Shown piece after piece: positions 25,160 through 33,595 of a stretch of DNA of 64,000 nt. Below the pieces are notes generated by a model. The model ran no database searches and had not been told where the DNA came from. It saw only the letters and a program-made list of their open reading frames with translations. The first letter of the stretch is position 1; the number at the start of each line of letters is the position of its first letter. The DNA comes from Rhizobiaceae bacterium. GTDB lineage: Bacteria > Pseudomonadota > Alphaproteobacteria > Rhizobiales > Rhizobiaceae. The translations under genes and the position numbers were made by a program. The DNA lies in the NCBI GenBank assembly GCA_019635775.1, contig JAHBYU010000007.1:165795-229794 (forward strand). Direction: 5' to 3'.

Positions 25160-27403
25160 ATGCGAATTCCGCTGAATAGACGGTTGCTCATTGCTGTGGC
25201 TGTCCCCGCCCTGCTTGCAAGCCAGTCCCAAGCCCAAGAACGGAATGCATATTTCGGCGAGACCCACGTCCACACGGGCTGGTCGTTCGATGCCTACATC
25301 TTCGGCAACACGAAAACCTCACCAGCCGACGCCTACAAATACGCGAAGGGCCAGACAATCAAGCATCCCCTTGGCTATGACATCAAGATCGACACGCCGC
25401 TGGACTGGATGGGTGTCACCGACCATTCGGAATATGTCGGCACCGTCGCGCTGGCCAATACGCCGGGATCCGACATCGCCAAGCTGCCGATCGCCCAAAA
25501 GCTGATCGTGCATTCGCCTGCCGACATCCAGCGCATCTATCTCTGGCTCGGCGGCACGATCGTCGACAAGAAGCCGATCGAGGAACTGATCTCGCCTCAG
25601 GTCGCAGGCTCTGTCTGGAAGCAGAACATCGACATCGCGAACGCAGCCAACGAACCGGGCAAGTTCACCGCTTTCTGCTCGTACGAGTGGACGTCGACCC
25701 CCAACAACCGAAACATGCACCGCAACGTCTTCTTCAAGGACTGTGCGAAAGTTCCGCAAGTCCCCTTCAGTTCCATCGATTCCAGCGATCCGTCCGACCT
25801 GTGGAACTGGATGGACGGCCAGCGAAAGGACGGCAACGAACTGCTGGCGATATCTCATAACGCCAATCTGTCGGATGGCCATATGTTCCCGACCGATGTG
25901 GATGAAAAGGGCCGTCCTATCGATGCTGCCTGGGCGGCATCGCGCGACCGCAACGAACGGCTGACCGAGATCAAGCAGATCAAGGGCGCCTCGGAAACCC
26001 ATCCGACGCTGTCGCCCAACGACGAGTTCGCCAATTTCGAGATCCTGACCTATTTGCTTGGCGATCCAGCCGGCCGGTTCCCGCAGATTCCCGGCAGCTA
26101 CATCCGGCAAGCCCTGAAGGACGGCCTCGCGATGAACGAAGCGCGCGGCTACAACCCGTACAAGACCGGTTTCGTGGGCGGGTCGGACTCGCACAATACC
26201 GGCGTTCCGTATCGCCAGAACAATTTCTACGGCGGCCACGCGCATGCGGATGGCGACATAAAGCAGCGCATGGCTGGCTTCCTGTTCGCGGGTCTCGACG
26301 TGCGGCTGGAGAACCCTGCGGGTCTGACCGGCCTCTGGGCCGAAGAGAACACCCGTGCGTCGCTCTTCGACGCGATGCAGCGAAAGGAAACCTTCGCGAC
26401 CAGCGGACCGCAGATCAAGGTACGCCTGTTCGGCGGCGCCGATGTCGCGGCAGCGGCCGACCAGCCGGACTGGGTGAAGGCCGCCTATGCAAGCGGCGTG
26501 TCGATGGGCGGCGACCTGCCCCCGTCGAGCGAGGGCAAGGCACCTTCCTTCATCGTCTGGGCGCTCAAGGACCCGACATCAGGCAATCTTGACCGCATCC
26601 AGATCGTCAAGGGATGGTCGAAGAACGGACAGAGTTTCGAGAAGATCTTCGACGTGACTTGGGCCGGCAACCGCACGCCCGACAGGTACACCGGCGTCGT
26701 GCCGCCGATCGGCAGCACGGTGAACATCTCCGACGCGAGCTACACGAACACGATCGGCAGCGTCGAACTAAAGGGTACGTGGACCGACCCGGAATTCGAC
26801 CCGAGCCTCGACGCGTTCTATTACGCCCGGACGCTGGAGATTCCGACCCCGCGCTGGACGACCATCCAGGCCAAGGAAGTCGGTATAGCGCCGCCCGACA
26901 ACGTTGCAGCAACGATTCAGGAGCGCGCCTGGACGTCTCCGATCTGGTACACGCCGACCAAGGAGCAGCGGACCGCCGTCAAGGGCACGACTATCGCCGA
27001 CCTGCAGGGTCAAGGCGCGACGGCGCTTGACGACGCAGCGCTCAACGACCTCATCGTCGGCAAAACGACCTGGGTCCGCAACACGGTGACGGGAGACATC
27101 TTCAACATCGCGTGGACCACGGCCGGACAGCGCCTGATCGGCAACGTCAACGGCGACATTCCGAAGCCGAGCGAGGTTGGCGACGTATTCCACGGCGGCT
27201 CGCTGGGCACCGGTACTGCATATGCCATCAAAGACGGCGCCATCGTGACCACGCTCGGCGGCCTGCCCTACGAGGCGACGGTTTACAAGGTCGGCGACAA
27301 GTACTTCGCGGCGCGCAGCAACGAGTTCGGCTACGCCAACTACGAGGTCGTCCCGGCGCCACAGGCGCTCGATCCGCTCGACCAGCCGAAGTCGCCGTTC
27401 TAA
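25160..27403 (+). CDS. Secreted DUF3604 protein with PHP-like metal motifs
   Basis: A 747-residue protein with a signal peptide (1-25, ending SQAQ) and a strong ribosome-binding site (GGAGGATAAT) before the ATG. DUF3604 is a family of unknown function. I see a set of residues in the order expected for a PHP-type metallophosphoesterase: HVH at 36-38 with Asp44, TDH at 87-89, Glu176, His233 and SDSH at 342-345. A trinuclear metal site is therefore plausible, and the protein would act in the periplasm. The substrate is unknown. It opens a four-gene cluster with a CxxC protein, a parvulin isomerase and a HupE-type transporter. The first 0.1 kb upstream lies after the HupE pair. Confidence 0.85.
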   Translation: MRIPLNRRLLIAVAVPALLASQSQAQERNAYFGETHVHTGWSFDAYIFGNTKTSPADAYKYAKGQTIKHPLGYDIKIDTPLDWMGVTDHSEYVGTVALANTPGSDIAKLPIAQKLIVHSPADIQRIYLWLGGTIVDKKPIEELISPQVAGSVWKQNIDIANAANEPGKFTAFCSYEWTSTPNNRNMHRNVFFKDCAKVPQVPFSSIDSSDPSDLWNWMDGQRKDGNELLAISHNANLSDGHMFPTDVDEKGRPIDAAWAASRDRNERLTEIKQIKGASETHPTLSPNDEFANFEILTYLLGDPAGRFPQIPGSYIRQALKDGLAMNEARGYNPYKTGFVGGSDSHNTGVPYRQNNFYGGHAHADGDIKQRMAGFLFAGLDVRLENPAGLTGLWAEENTRASLFDAMQRKETFATSGPQIKVRLFGGADVAAAADQPDWVKAAYASGVSMGGDLPPSSEGKAPSFIVWALKDPTSGNLDRIQIVKGWSKNGQSFEKIFDVTWAGNRTPDRYTGVVPPIGSTVNISDASYTNTIGSVELKGTWTDPEFDPSLDAFYYARTLEIPTPRWTTIQAKEVGIAPPDNVAATIQERAWTSPIWYTPTKEQRTAVKGTTIADLQGQGATALDDAALNDLIVGKTTWVRNTVTGDIFNIAWTTAGQRLIGNVNGDIPKPSEVGDVFHGGSLGTGTAYAIKDGAIVTTLGGLPYEATVYKVGDKYFAARSNEFGYANYEVVPAPQALDPLDQPKSPF

Positions 27404-27482
27404 GGCGCCGCAGCGAACGGCCGGGGCGATAATCGTCCCGGTAGTTCGGCGAGACATCCCTGCGGCCGTAGGAGAGCCAATC

Positions 27483-28646
27483 ATGCAAACCCTGCGCTTG
27501 CTGTTCGGCGCTGTCGCGGCTGTGTTTTTGACGGTCGGTCAAGGACAGGCTTGCGCAATCTGCTTTTCTAGCACGGTGATCACCCCCGGTCAGAAACTTG
27601 ATGCGGCCGACGATGCCGTGCTCGCAGTCCGGTTGCCAGACGGTGGCGGTTTCCGCGTGGTGGAAGCCGTCAAGGGCGACGTCCCCATGAACGAGACAAT
27701 TACCGAGGCCACTGTTTCGCTTGACGCGCCGGCGCTTGCAACATTCCTGGATGCGGGGAGCCCGGTTGCGCGCGTCTCACCGGACGATCAGGGCAAGCCG
27801 CTTCTGTTGTTCCGCAACCGGACGTCCGAAGCGTGGGTGGGTTTCGGCGCGATAGGAGCGGAATACGCCGATTGGTTGCGTGAACTGGCCGCGACCAAAA
27901 AGGACGGCGACGGCGCGCCTGTGAAATTGTGGCCATCGAAGGTGATGGGATGGTCATCGCTGACAGAGGCGGAATGGCAGGCACGCGCCACGATCATCCT
28001 GCCCTATCTCGAGGCGGACGACCCCCTGGCCGCCGAAATCGCTTATGGCGAACTGATACGGACGCCTTACCGCGTCATGCGCGGCCTGAAGCCAAGGCTG
28101 GATGCGGTGCAAATCAGGCGCTGGATCGATGATCCGCAGCAGTCGTCCAGGATTCCGGTGCATACACTTCTGCTCGGCATTGCGGGCGACGCGTATGACG
28201 CCGCCGAGATCGAGAAGCGCATCGACGAGGCGCTGCTGCATCGTGACACAGGGAATCTTTCAGCGATGCTCGCCGCCGATTTGGAACTGCGCGGACCGTC
28301 GCGGCTGGACTGGCTTCAGACGACGTTCTTCGAGGATCGTCAGCGGACGCTGCCCGAGATCGACGCGGCACTGCTGGCGCTGAGCGTACAGGGGCAGGCG
28401 GATGGCGCGGTGCCGCGCGAACAGGTCATCGAGGCTTATCGTGCGTTCATCCGGACGCGAAAGCCGATGGCCGGCTTCGTGGCCACCGAACTGGCAAACT
28501 GGGAAGCATGGGATGCGACGGCGGACTATGTCGATATAATCCGGTCCAACGCGGTCAAGGATCCGGCCGGGCAGTTTGCGATCCTGAGCTATTTGAAAAG
28601 CAGTCCGCTGACAGCAGGACAGGCGACATTGCTGCCGGCAGAATAG
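27483..28646 (+). CDS. Secreted protein of unknown function with N-terminal CxxC
   Basis: A 387-residue protein with a signal peptide (about 1-23) directly followed by CAIC, a CxxC motif at the mature N-terminus. Residues about 25-110 look beta-rich; from about 165 on it is helical, in a series of short helix pairs like HEAT-type repeats, with no catalytic motif I can name. It lies 80 bases downstream of the DUF3604 gene and 45 upstream of the parvulin gene, so it is probably co-transcribed. It may bind metal or thiols in the periplasm; this is inference. Confidence 0.65.
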   Translation: MQTLRLLFGAVAAVFLTVGQGQACAICFSSTVITPGQKLDAADDAVLAVRLPDGGGFRVVEAVKGDVPMNETITEATVSLDAPALATFLDAGSPVARVSPDDQGKPLLLFRNRTSEAWVGFGAIGAEYADWLRELAATKKDGDGAPVKLWPSKVMGWSSLTEAEWQARATIILPYLEADDPLAAEIAYGELIRTPYRVMRGLKPRLDAVQIRRWIDDPQQSSRIPVHTLLLGIAGDAYDAAEIEKRIDEALLHRDTGNLSAMLAADLELRGPSRLDWLQTTFFEDRQRTLPEIDAALLALSVQGQADGAVPREQVIEAYRAFIRTRKPMAGFVATELANWEAWDATADYVDIIRSNAVKDPAGQFAILSYLKSSPLTAGQATLLPAE

Positions 28647-28690
28647 ATCGATCGCAACTCAACGAGCGTTCCAACTAACGGGCGACTGAC

Positions 28691-29611
28691 ATGACAAGGC
28701 TGCGGAAGATACTTGGCGAGCCGTTGCTCCATTTCTTCGTCGTCGGAGCGCTGGTGTTCGGCGCATACCGCTTCCTCAACCCTCCGCCGGAACAGGCAGC
28801 GGATCCGCAACGCGTCGAACTGACCGCAAGCGATGTGCAGCAACTGGCCGTGAGCTGGCTCGCACAGGGGCGGCCACTGCCCACTCCCGAAGAGCTGCGC
28901 AGCCTCGTCGAGCAGAAGATCAACGAGGAAATCCTGTCGCGCGAGGCCATCGCGCTCGGGCTCGATCAGGACGACCAGATCATCAAGCGCCGCCTCGCGC
29001 AAAAGATGGACTTCCTGGCGGCCGACCTGGCGGCGATCGATGAGCCGACCGATGCCGAACTGGCGAACTGGTACAGCAAGAATTCCAACCGCTTTGCGCA
29101 GCCGCCGCATGCCAGCTTCCGGCACCTGTATTTTTCGCCGGACAAACGAGGCCAGGCCGCCGAACAGGATGCCACCGCCGCACTTGCCTCGCTGGCCGGG
29201 AAAGAGGCTGATGCGCCGGAGAGCCAGTCGCTCGGCGATCCGTTCATGCTGCGCGACTTCTACGGCGACGCCACCCCGGCGCAGACGGCCAAGGAGTTCG
29301 GGCCGGCCTTCGCGCAGGCCGTCTTCGGCCTGCACCCCGGCGCTTGGCACGGTCCGGTGCAGTCCGGCTATGGCTGGCATCTGGTCTGGGTGGATTCTTT
29401 GGAGCCCGGCCGCGTACCGCCCTATGAGGAGGTCAAGGCCGACGTCAAGGCGGCGTGGCTCGATGACCGCTACCAGGAGGTCAAGCGCAATGCGCTGGCC
29501 GAGATGCGTTCCCGCTACACGGTGGTGGTGACGCCGCTTGAAGCGGTCGACCTGGAGGACCTTGGAGCTACGGGTGAGGACGGTGCCCTAGCGGAGCAGA
29601 TCTCGCAATGA
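28691..29611 (+). CDS. Membrane-anchored parvulin-type peptidyl-prolyl isomerase
   Basis: A 306-residue PpiC/SurA-type protein. One membrane segment (about residues 12-28) anchors it with the rest in the periplasm. The helical N-terminal chaperone part (about 40-130) contains EQKINEEILSREA, and the parvulin domain is about 130-250, with GPAFAQAVFGL and GPVQSGYGWHLVWV as the family's usual strands. It should help fold or secrete other proteins; the DUF3604 protein and the CxxC protein in the same cluster are obvious clients. Its stop overlaps the start of the HupE gene (ATGA). Confidence 0.85.
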   Translation: MTRLRKILGEPLLHFFVVGALVFGAYRFLNPPPEQAADPQRVELTASDVQQLAVSWLAQGRPLPTPEELRSLVEQKINEEILSREAIALGLDQDDQIIKRRLAQKMDFLAADLAAIDEPTDAELANWYSKNSNRFAQPPHASFRHLYFSPDKRGQAAEQDATAALASLAGKEADAPESQSLGDPFMLRDFYGDATPAQTAKEFGPAFAQAVFGLHPGAWHGPVQSGYGWHLVWVDSLEPGRVPPYEEVKADVKAAWLDDRYQEVKRNALAEMRSRYTVVVTPLEAVDLEDLGATGEDGALAEQISQ

Positions 29612-30618
29612 GCCGACCCTGCGCAAACGGCGCGACGCTGCTGTTGGCCATGTTGGCCCTGATCGGCACAATGGCCGGCGCAGCGTTCGCCCATGAAGTG
29701 AGACCGGCCTATCTGCAGATCGACCAGATCGGGCAAGGCCGTTTCAGCATGCTTTGGCGCACGCCCATCTTTTCAGGTATGCGGCTGCCGGTCGTGCTGC
29801 AGTTCTCCGACGGTATCAAGCAGGCGACGACGCCGTCGAAGCGTCAGCTGTCGGATTCAATCATCGAGCGGAGCATGATCGAATCCGCGGACAACCTGGC
29901 CGGCGAGCGGATCACGTTTGTCGGCCTGCAGGCGACAATCACCGACGTGATGGTCCGGGTGAAGCTGGACGATGGAACGGTAACGACCACGCTTGTCAGG
30001 CCGTCACAGCCCTGGGTCGAAATCCAGACAAGGCAGAGTACGCTGGAAGTAATCAAGGTCTTCGTCGTCAGCGGCATCGAGCACATCCTGTTCGGCTTCG
30101 ACCACCTGCTGTTCGTTGCAGCGCTGATGCTGATCGTGCGCCGCTGGGGCATGCTCCTGAAGACAGTGACGGCTTTCACGGTGGCTCACTCGATCACGCT
30201 GACCTGCGCCACCATGGGATGGGTAAGCCTGCCCTCGGGGCCGGTGGAGATCATGATCGCCTTCAGTATCGTTCTCGTCGGTGCCGAGATCATCAGGATG
30301 GAGCGCGGCGGAACCAGCCTGGCGATAGAATGGCCATGGATCGTGGCATTCTTCTTCGGGCTGCTTCACGGCTTCGGGTTTGCCGGCGCGCTGGCCGATT
30401 TCGGACTGCCGCACGGCGACATACCGCTCGCCCTGTTCTCCTTCAACGTCGGCGTCGAGATTGGGCAGCTTTTGTTCATCGCGGTTTTGCTGCTCACGAT
30501 GCACTTGGTCCGGCGCCTGTTCGAAATCCCGCAGCGGGCTGTCGTGGCGTCTGCTTATGGGATTGCTATTATTGCCGCCTTCTGGTGCATCGAGCGCTTG
30601 CATTCCACATTCGTGTGA
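29608..30618 (+). CDS. HupE/UreJ-like transporter with periplasmic N-terminal domain
   Basis: A 336-residue protein: signal sequence (1-28, AFA), a soluble beta-rich domain (about 29-140, starting HEVRPAYLQI), then a membrane part of about six to seven segments. The HupE_UreJ_2 signatures are visible: SGIEHILFGFDHLLF and GLLHGFGFAGAL, with conserved His and Asp residues likely to contact metal. Its start overlaps the parvulin gene by four bases. It is the last gene of the DUF3604 cluster and presumably moves a metal ion or small molecule linked to the DUF3604 enzyme. Confidence 0.82.
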   Translation: MSRPCANGATLLLAMLALIGTMAGAAFAHEVRPAYLQIDQIGQGRFSMLWRTPIFSGMRLPVVLQFSDGIKQATTPSKRQLSDSIIERSMIESADNLAGERITFVGLQATITDVMVRVKLDDGTVTTTLVRPSQPWVEIQTRQSTLEVIKVFVVSGIEHILFGFDHLLFVAALMLIVRRWGMLLKTVTAFTVAHSITLTCATMGWVSLPSGPVEIMIAFSIVLVGAEIIRMERGGTSLAIEWPWIVAFFFGLLHGFGFAGALADFGLPHGDIPLALFSFNVGVEIGQLLFIAVLLLTMHLVRRLFEIPQRAVVASAYGIAIIAAFWCIERLHSTFV

Positions 30619-30817
30619 AAGATGACGGAACACCGCCTTTGTACGTCGTCGCTCGGAGGCATAAGCCCAACCAACCTTGAGTGGCCCGCGACGGGCTGTT
30701 GAGCCGTCTATCAGCTCTGATTCATTTCTGCACCGCAGTGCGAGGTTTGTGTGAGGCAGTTGCCAGCGTCGCCACAGGCGCTATATCGCGGAAGCGAAAA
30801 TGTCTTGGGGGACCTTC

Positions 30818-31255
30818 ATGCAGAACGAAGAGCAAAGCAAATTGAGCGCGCTTACCGCGGACATAGTGGCAGCGTACGTTTCGAACAATCCGTTGCCGGC
30901 GGCAAATTTGCCTGAGCTGATCGCGACTGTGTACGCAGCTGTCGCTGGTGTCGAGCGACCAGCTGAGCCAACCGTAGGGGCGCTGAAGCCCGCGGTGAAC
31001 CCGAAACGGTCAGTGTTCCCCGACTACATCGTCTGCCTGGAGGACGGCAAACGCTTCAAATCGCTTCGCAGGCACTTGTCTGCGGACTTTGGAATGACGC
31101 CCGACGAGTATCGTTCGAAGTGGGGCTTGCCTGCTGACTACCCGATGGTTGCTCCAAACTACGCGGCGACGCGCTCGGAACTGGCAAAGAAGATGGGCCT
31201 TGGTCGCAAGCCCGGCGCAAAGATCAAGCGGACGGCGAAGTCCCGGGCCAGATAG
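30818..31255 (+). CDS. MucR-family (Ros-type) transcriptional regulator
   Basis: A 145-residue MucR/Ros protein. The zinc-finger-like DNA-binding region (about residues 68-100) shows CLEDGKRFKSLRRHL followed by GMTPDEYRSKWGLP, the family signature. MucR proteins bind AT-rich promoters and control exopolysaccharide, motility and symbiosis genes in rhizobia. The ATG at 30818 has a GGGGGA ribosome-binding site; an ATG at 30800 is an alternative. Many rhizobia carry several MucR paralogues; this one has no obvious linked target. Confidence 0.88.
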   Translation: MQNEEQSKLSALTADIVAAYVSNNPLPAANLPELIATVYAAVAGVERPAEPTVGALKPAVNPKRSVFPDYIVCLEDGKRFKSLRRHLSADFGMTPDEYRSKWGLPADYPMVAPNYAATRSELAKKMGLGRKPGAKIKRTAKSRAR

Positions 31256-31422
31256 CGGCCGCGTTCATCAGGCTGCGCCTGCCTGCCTGGACGTGGATAA
31301 AATCAGGGTACGAAGGTCACAGACCCGTTGCCTAGCAAGGGCATCAGAGATCTCGATGTGAATCTTTGCTCACGCGCCTGGGCGCTATGAGAAAATCCTC
31401 CGATCACAAATTGGAGGTCATC

Positions 31423-31611
31423 ATGTCTGAGTTTCAGATTGTCTTTTCCGCAGCCCTTGTCCTGACCGTTCTTAGCGGCTTGGCTGCGACCTCTATTGTC
31501 CTCTTCGGCGATACACGCCGCAATGTCGGACACCGCAATGTCGCGGAGAAATTTGCCCAAATCGCGCTGTTGGGCGCCGCTGCCATAGTCGCGCTGCTGG
31601 CATCGCCCTGA
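31423..31611 (+). CDS. Small membrane protein of unknown function
   Basis: A 62-residue peptide with two hydrophobic segments (about 6-28 and 44-61) and a basic loop (DTRRNVGHRN) between them. It has a strong ribosome-binding site (TTGGAGG six bases upstream). I recognise no family. It stands alone between MucR and the DUF3489 gene. Confidence 0.55.
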   Translation: MSEFQIVFSAALVLTVLSGLAATSIVLFGDTRRNVGHRNVAEKFAQIALLGAAAIVALLASP

Positions 31612-31717
31612 TGGGCTGGGCCCCGCGGCTGCAAATGAGAGTGTCGACCTGCGAGGCGCAAGCCGACACTGTCAGGCTATCTCCGGCTTACGAGAAGATG
31701 TGACCGACTGCCAGCCT

Positions 31718-32293
31718 TCAAGATCGCAGTCGGTAGACTCGACCGCGACCCTCTACCTTATCTGACACGATCACCCATCCAAATCTGCGCCGGAGCGTTC
31801 CAGACATCACGCCTCTCGTGGAGTGGTTCTGCCAGCCTGTTGCCTTGGTGAGTTCATCAAGGGTGGCGCCTGGTTCGCGCTCGAGTAGCCCCACCAATAT
31901 CGCCAGTTTCGACCCGGGCCGCGGCTTCCGCGGCTCGTCGCCCGATACGGCCGCCACGACCCCCTGCTTGGCCGCAACAGAGCCGTTCTTTCCGGCCGCC
32001 CGCGATCGCCGACCGGCCTTGCCTGCGGGCAGCATTCCGATCGCCGCAAGACCATCGTCGCTTATGACAACAGCGAGCCGCTGGCCGTCGTCAGTTGTCC
32101 GCCACACCGGAGTCTTTCCCTGAGCTATCTGTTCGTTGGCCAAGCCCTTCGCGATTAGGGTTTTCACCAGTTTCGCTATGGAACCGGCGTTCAGGCCTGG
32201 CTTGCTGCGTACCGGAAAGATCGTCAGGTCATTTCTGACAGCCGCCGCCTGCAACGTGGCGCGCTGGAGGGTTGTGATCATGATGTCGGTCAT
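31718..32293 (-). CDS. DUF3489-domain protein
   Basis: A 191-residue protein. The N-terminal part (about 1-75) is a predicted winged helix (GSIAKLVKTLIAKGLANEQI), the middle is a Lys/Arg/Gly/Ala-rich linker, and the C-terminal 65 residues (KLAILVGLLEREPGATLDEL then TGWQNHSTRGVMSGTLRRR) are the DUF3489 domain, itself a likely winged helix. Such proteins are often found in rhizobial phage-like elements with DUF2924 and recombinase genes, which are absent here. The chosen start has GGAGA upstream. It faces the repeat array at 32625, which could be its binding region. Confidence 0.8.
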   Translation of the reverse strand: MTDIMITTLQRATLQAAAVRNDLTIFPVRSKPGLNAGSIAKLVKTLIAKGLANEQIAQGKTPVWRTTDDGQRLAVVISDDGLAAIGMLPAGKAGRRSRAAGKNGSVAAKQGVVAAVSGDEPRKPRPGSKLAILVGLLEREPGATLDELTKATGWQNHSTRGVMSGTLRRRFGWVIVSDKVEGRGRVYRLRS

Positions 32294-32624
32294 ATGAATA
32301 TCTCCGTGGTGGCGCCGGCGGAATGCTGGCGCTTGCACGAGGACAGGCCCGGGTTTGTGCACCGGGCGAGGGAGGGGAGGCGCCGCATATCGAGGCGCGC
32401 AATGACAAACGCTTGTTGTGAAGCGCAAGTCCACTGCCGTTTCACGTAATCATAATATTCGCTTCGGACATTGAATGTATGTCGGCAGAGGTCGGGCTCG
32501 CTCAGGAAACGGAGAGAAAGGGTAGGTGCCGTTCACGCCGCAAGGCGTGAGGGTCCCTCGTCTCCAATCCCGCAATCAGGGCGAAATCGGCCATCTGAGA
32601 ATGGCGGAATTCCGGGCTTTCGCG

Positions 32625-32812
32625 TCAGTCGCTTATTGACCGACTAAGGCCGACTAAGAGGGCAGTCAGTCGGTCAGTCGGTTGGGGTGTATCGACTGAC
32701 GACCGACTAAGAATAAGGCCCCTCAACCCCTACAGAATCAGGCATTCTTCACAGTCGGTCGAATCGACTGCGCCTCTGAATCGGAGCCTCAGTCGCCAGT
32801 CGACCGACTGGG
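32625..32812. repeat. Iteron-like array of AGTCGGTC/GACCGACT words
   Basis: Within 188 bases the words GACCGACTAAG (twice), CGACTAAG (a third time) and CAGTCGGTC, AGTCGAC, CGACTG recur in both orientations at least ten times. It lies upstream of the DUF3489 gene and has no gene of its own. Such arrays are usual for replication iterons or for a multimeric DNA-binding protein. Confidence 0.7.
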
Positions 32813-32814
32813 GA

Positions 32815-32839
32815 GACACTACCCCTCTGGGGGAGTGTC
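32815..32839. repeat. Strong hairpin beside the iteron-like array
   Basis: GACACT then CCCC at 32815-32825 pairs with GGGG then AGTGTC at 32829-32839, with one mismatched pair and a three-base loop. It has no T-run and is not a simple terminator. The 32840-32955 stretch to the IS remnant shows nothing else. Confidence 0.6.
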
Positions 32840-32955
32840 CCACCGGGCGGGAGGCTGTACGCGGTTGGGTGAGAGATAATTGAATCAATCAACCCCTGCA
32901 CACAACACCCGAATCGGGACACGAAGATTCCGTGGCAACGAGGGGCGGAGGGGAG

Positions 32956-33092
32956 CGCCGCCTCATCGTCAGGTCGCGTGGGGATCTTGCGCTGCGTGGA
33001 TCGATGTTGGCCCAGAACGAGGCAGGCCCGTCGTTCGGACACGCCAAGTTCGGCAATCACATGATCCACACAGGCACGGCGACGCGCGGGGC
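32956..33092 (-). pseudogene. IS3-type transposase OrfB, 5' fragment
   Basis: On the minus strand the frame after OrfA reads ARRRACVDHVIAELGVSERR and then ACLVLGQHRSTQRKIP and DDEAAL, the start of an IS3-family OrfB, and then stops matching near 32956. The catalytic DDE domain is gone, so the element cannot move by itself. Confidence 0.7.
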
Positions 33093-33371
33093 TTAGTAGT
33101 TTCCCCGCGCGGCCTCAGCCAGGATCATTTTGTCCAGCGTCAGATCCGAGATGGCACGACGAAGCCTGGTGTTCTCGGTCTCCAGCTCCTTCAGCCGCCT
33201 CACCTGGTCGCCCTTCAGGCCACCATACTCCTGCCGCCAGCGGTAATATGTAACTTCCGTCACGCCTATCGACCGGACCGCCTCTGCGACCGGTCGTCCT
33301 TGCGATGTCAGCACGTCAACCTGACGCAGCTTCGCAACGATCTCTTCTGCTGTGTGCCGTTTCCTGGCCAT
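33093..33371 (-). CDS. IS3-type transposase OrfA
   Basis: A 92-residue OrfA with the HTH_Tnp_1 domain (KRHTAEEIVAKLRQV, then EVTYYRWRQEYGG) and a leucine-zipper-like helix (LKELETENTRLRRAISDL). The ATG at 33371 has GAGGAG upstream. In an intact IS, OrfA binds the ends and joins OrfB by -1 frameshifting; here OrfB is truncated, so this is the remnant of an insertion sequence. I could not define the terminal inverted repeats. Confidence 0.85.
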   Translation of the reverse strand: MARKRHTAEEIVAKLRQVDVLTSQGRPVAEAVRSIGVTEVTYYRWRQEYGGLKGDQVRRLKELETENTRLRRAISDLTLDKMILAEAARGNY

Positions 33372-33595
33372 CTCGTCTCTCCTCAATCGGCTCAAAAGCC
33401 ATACCTAATTGAGGACCACTTCTTTGGGGGCAGACCACAGCCATGGGGTGCCGATCCCAAGGGCTTTCGCATTCTGGGGGGTGTGCAGTCATGCATCGGC
33501 AGCGCATTGCCGAGCGGGTTGCGCGCCTTACGCTTGTTGCACTCGCCAGAATACTAGGTAAGGTCTTAAAGGGATTCTGATTTGGAGAGGGGCCA

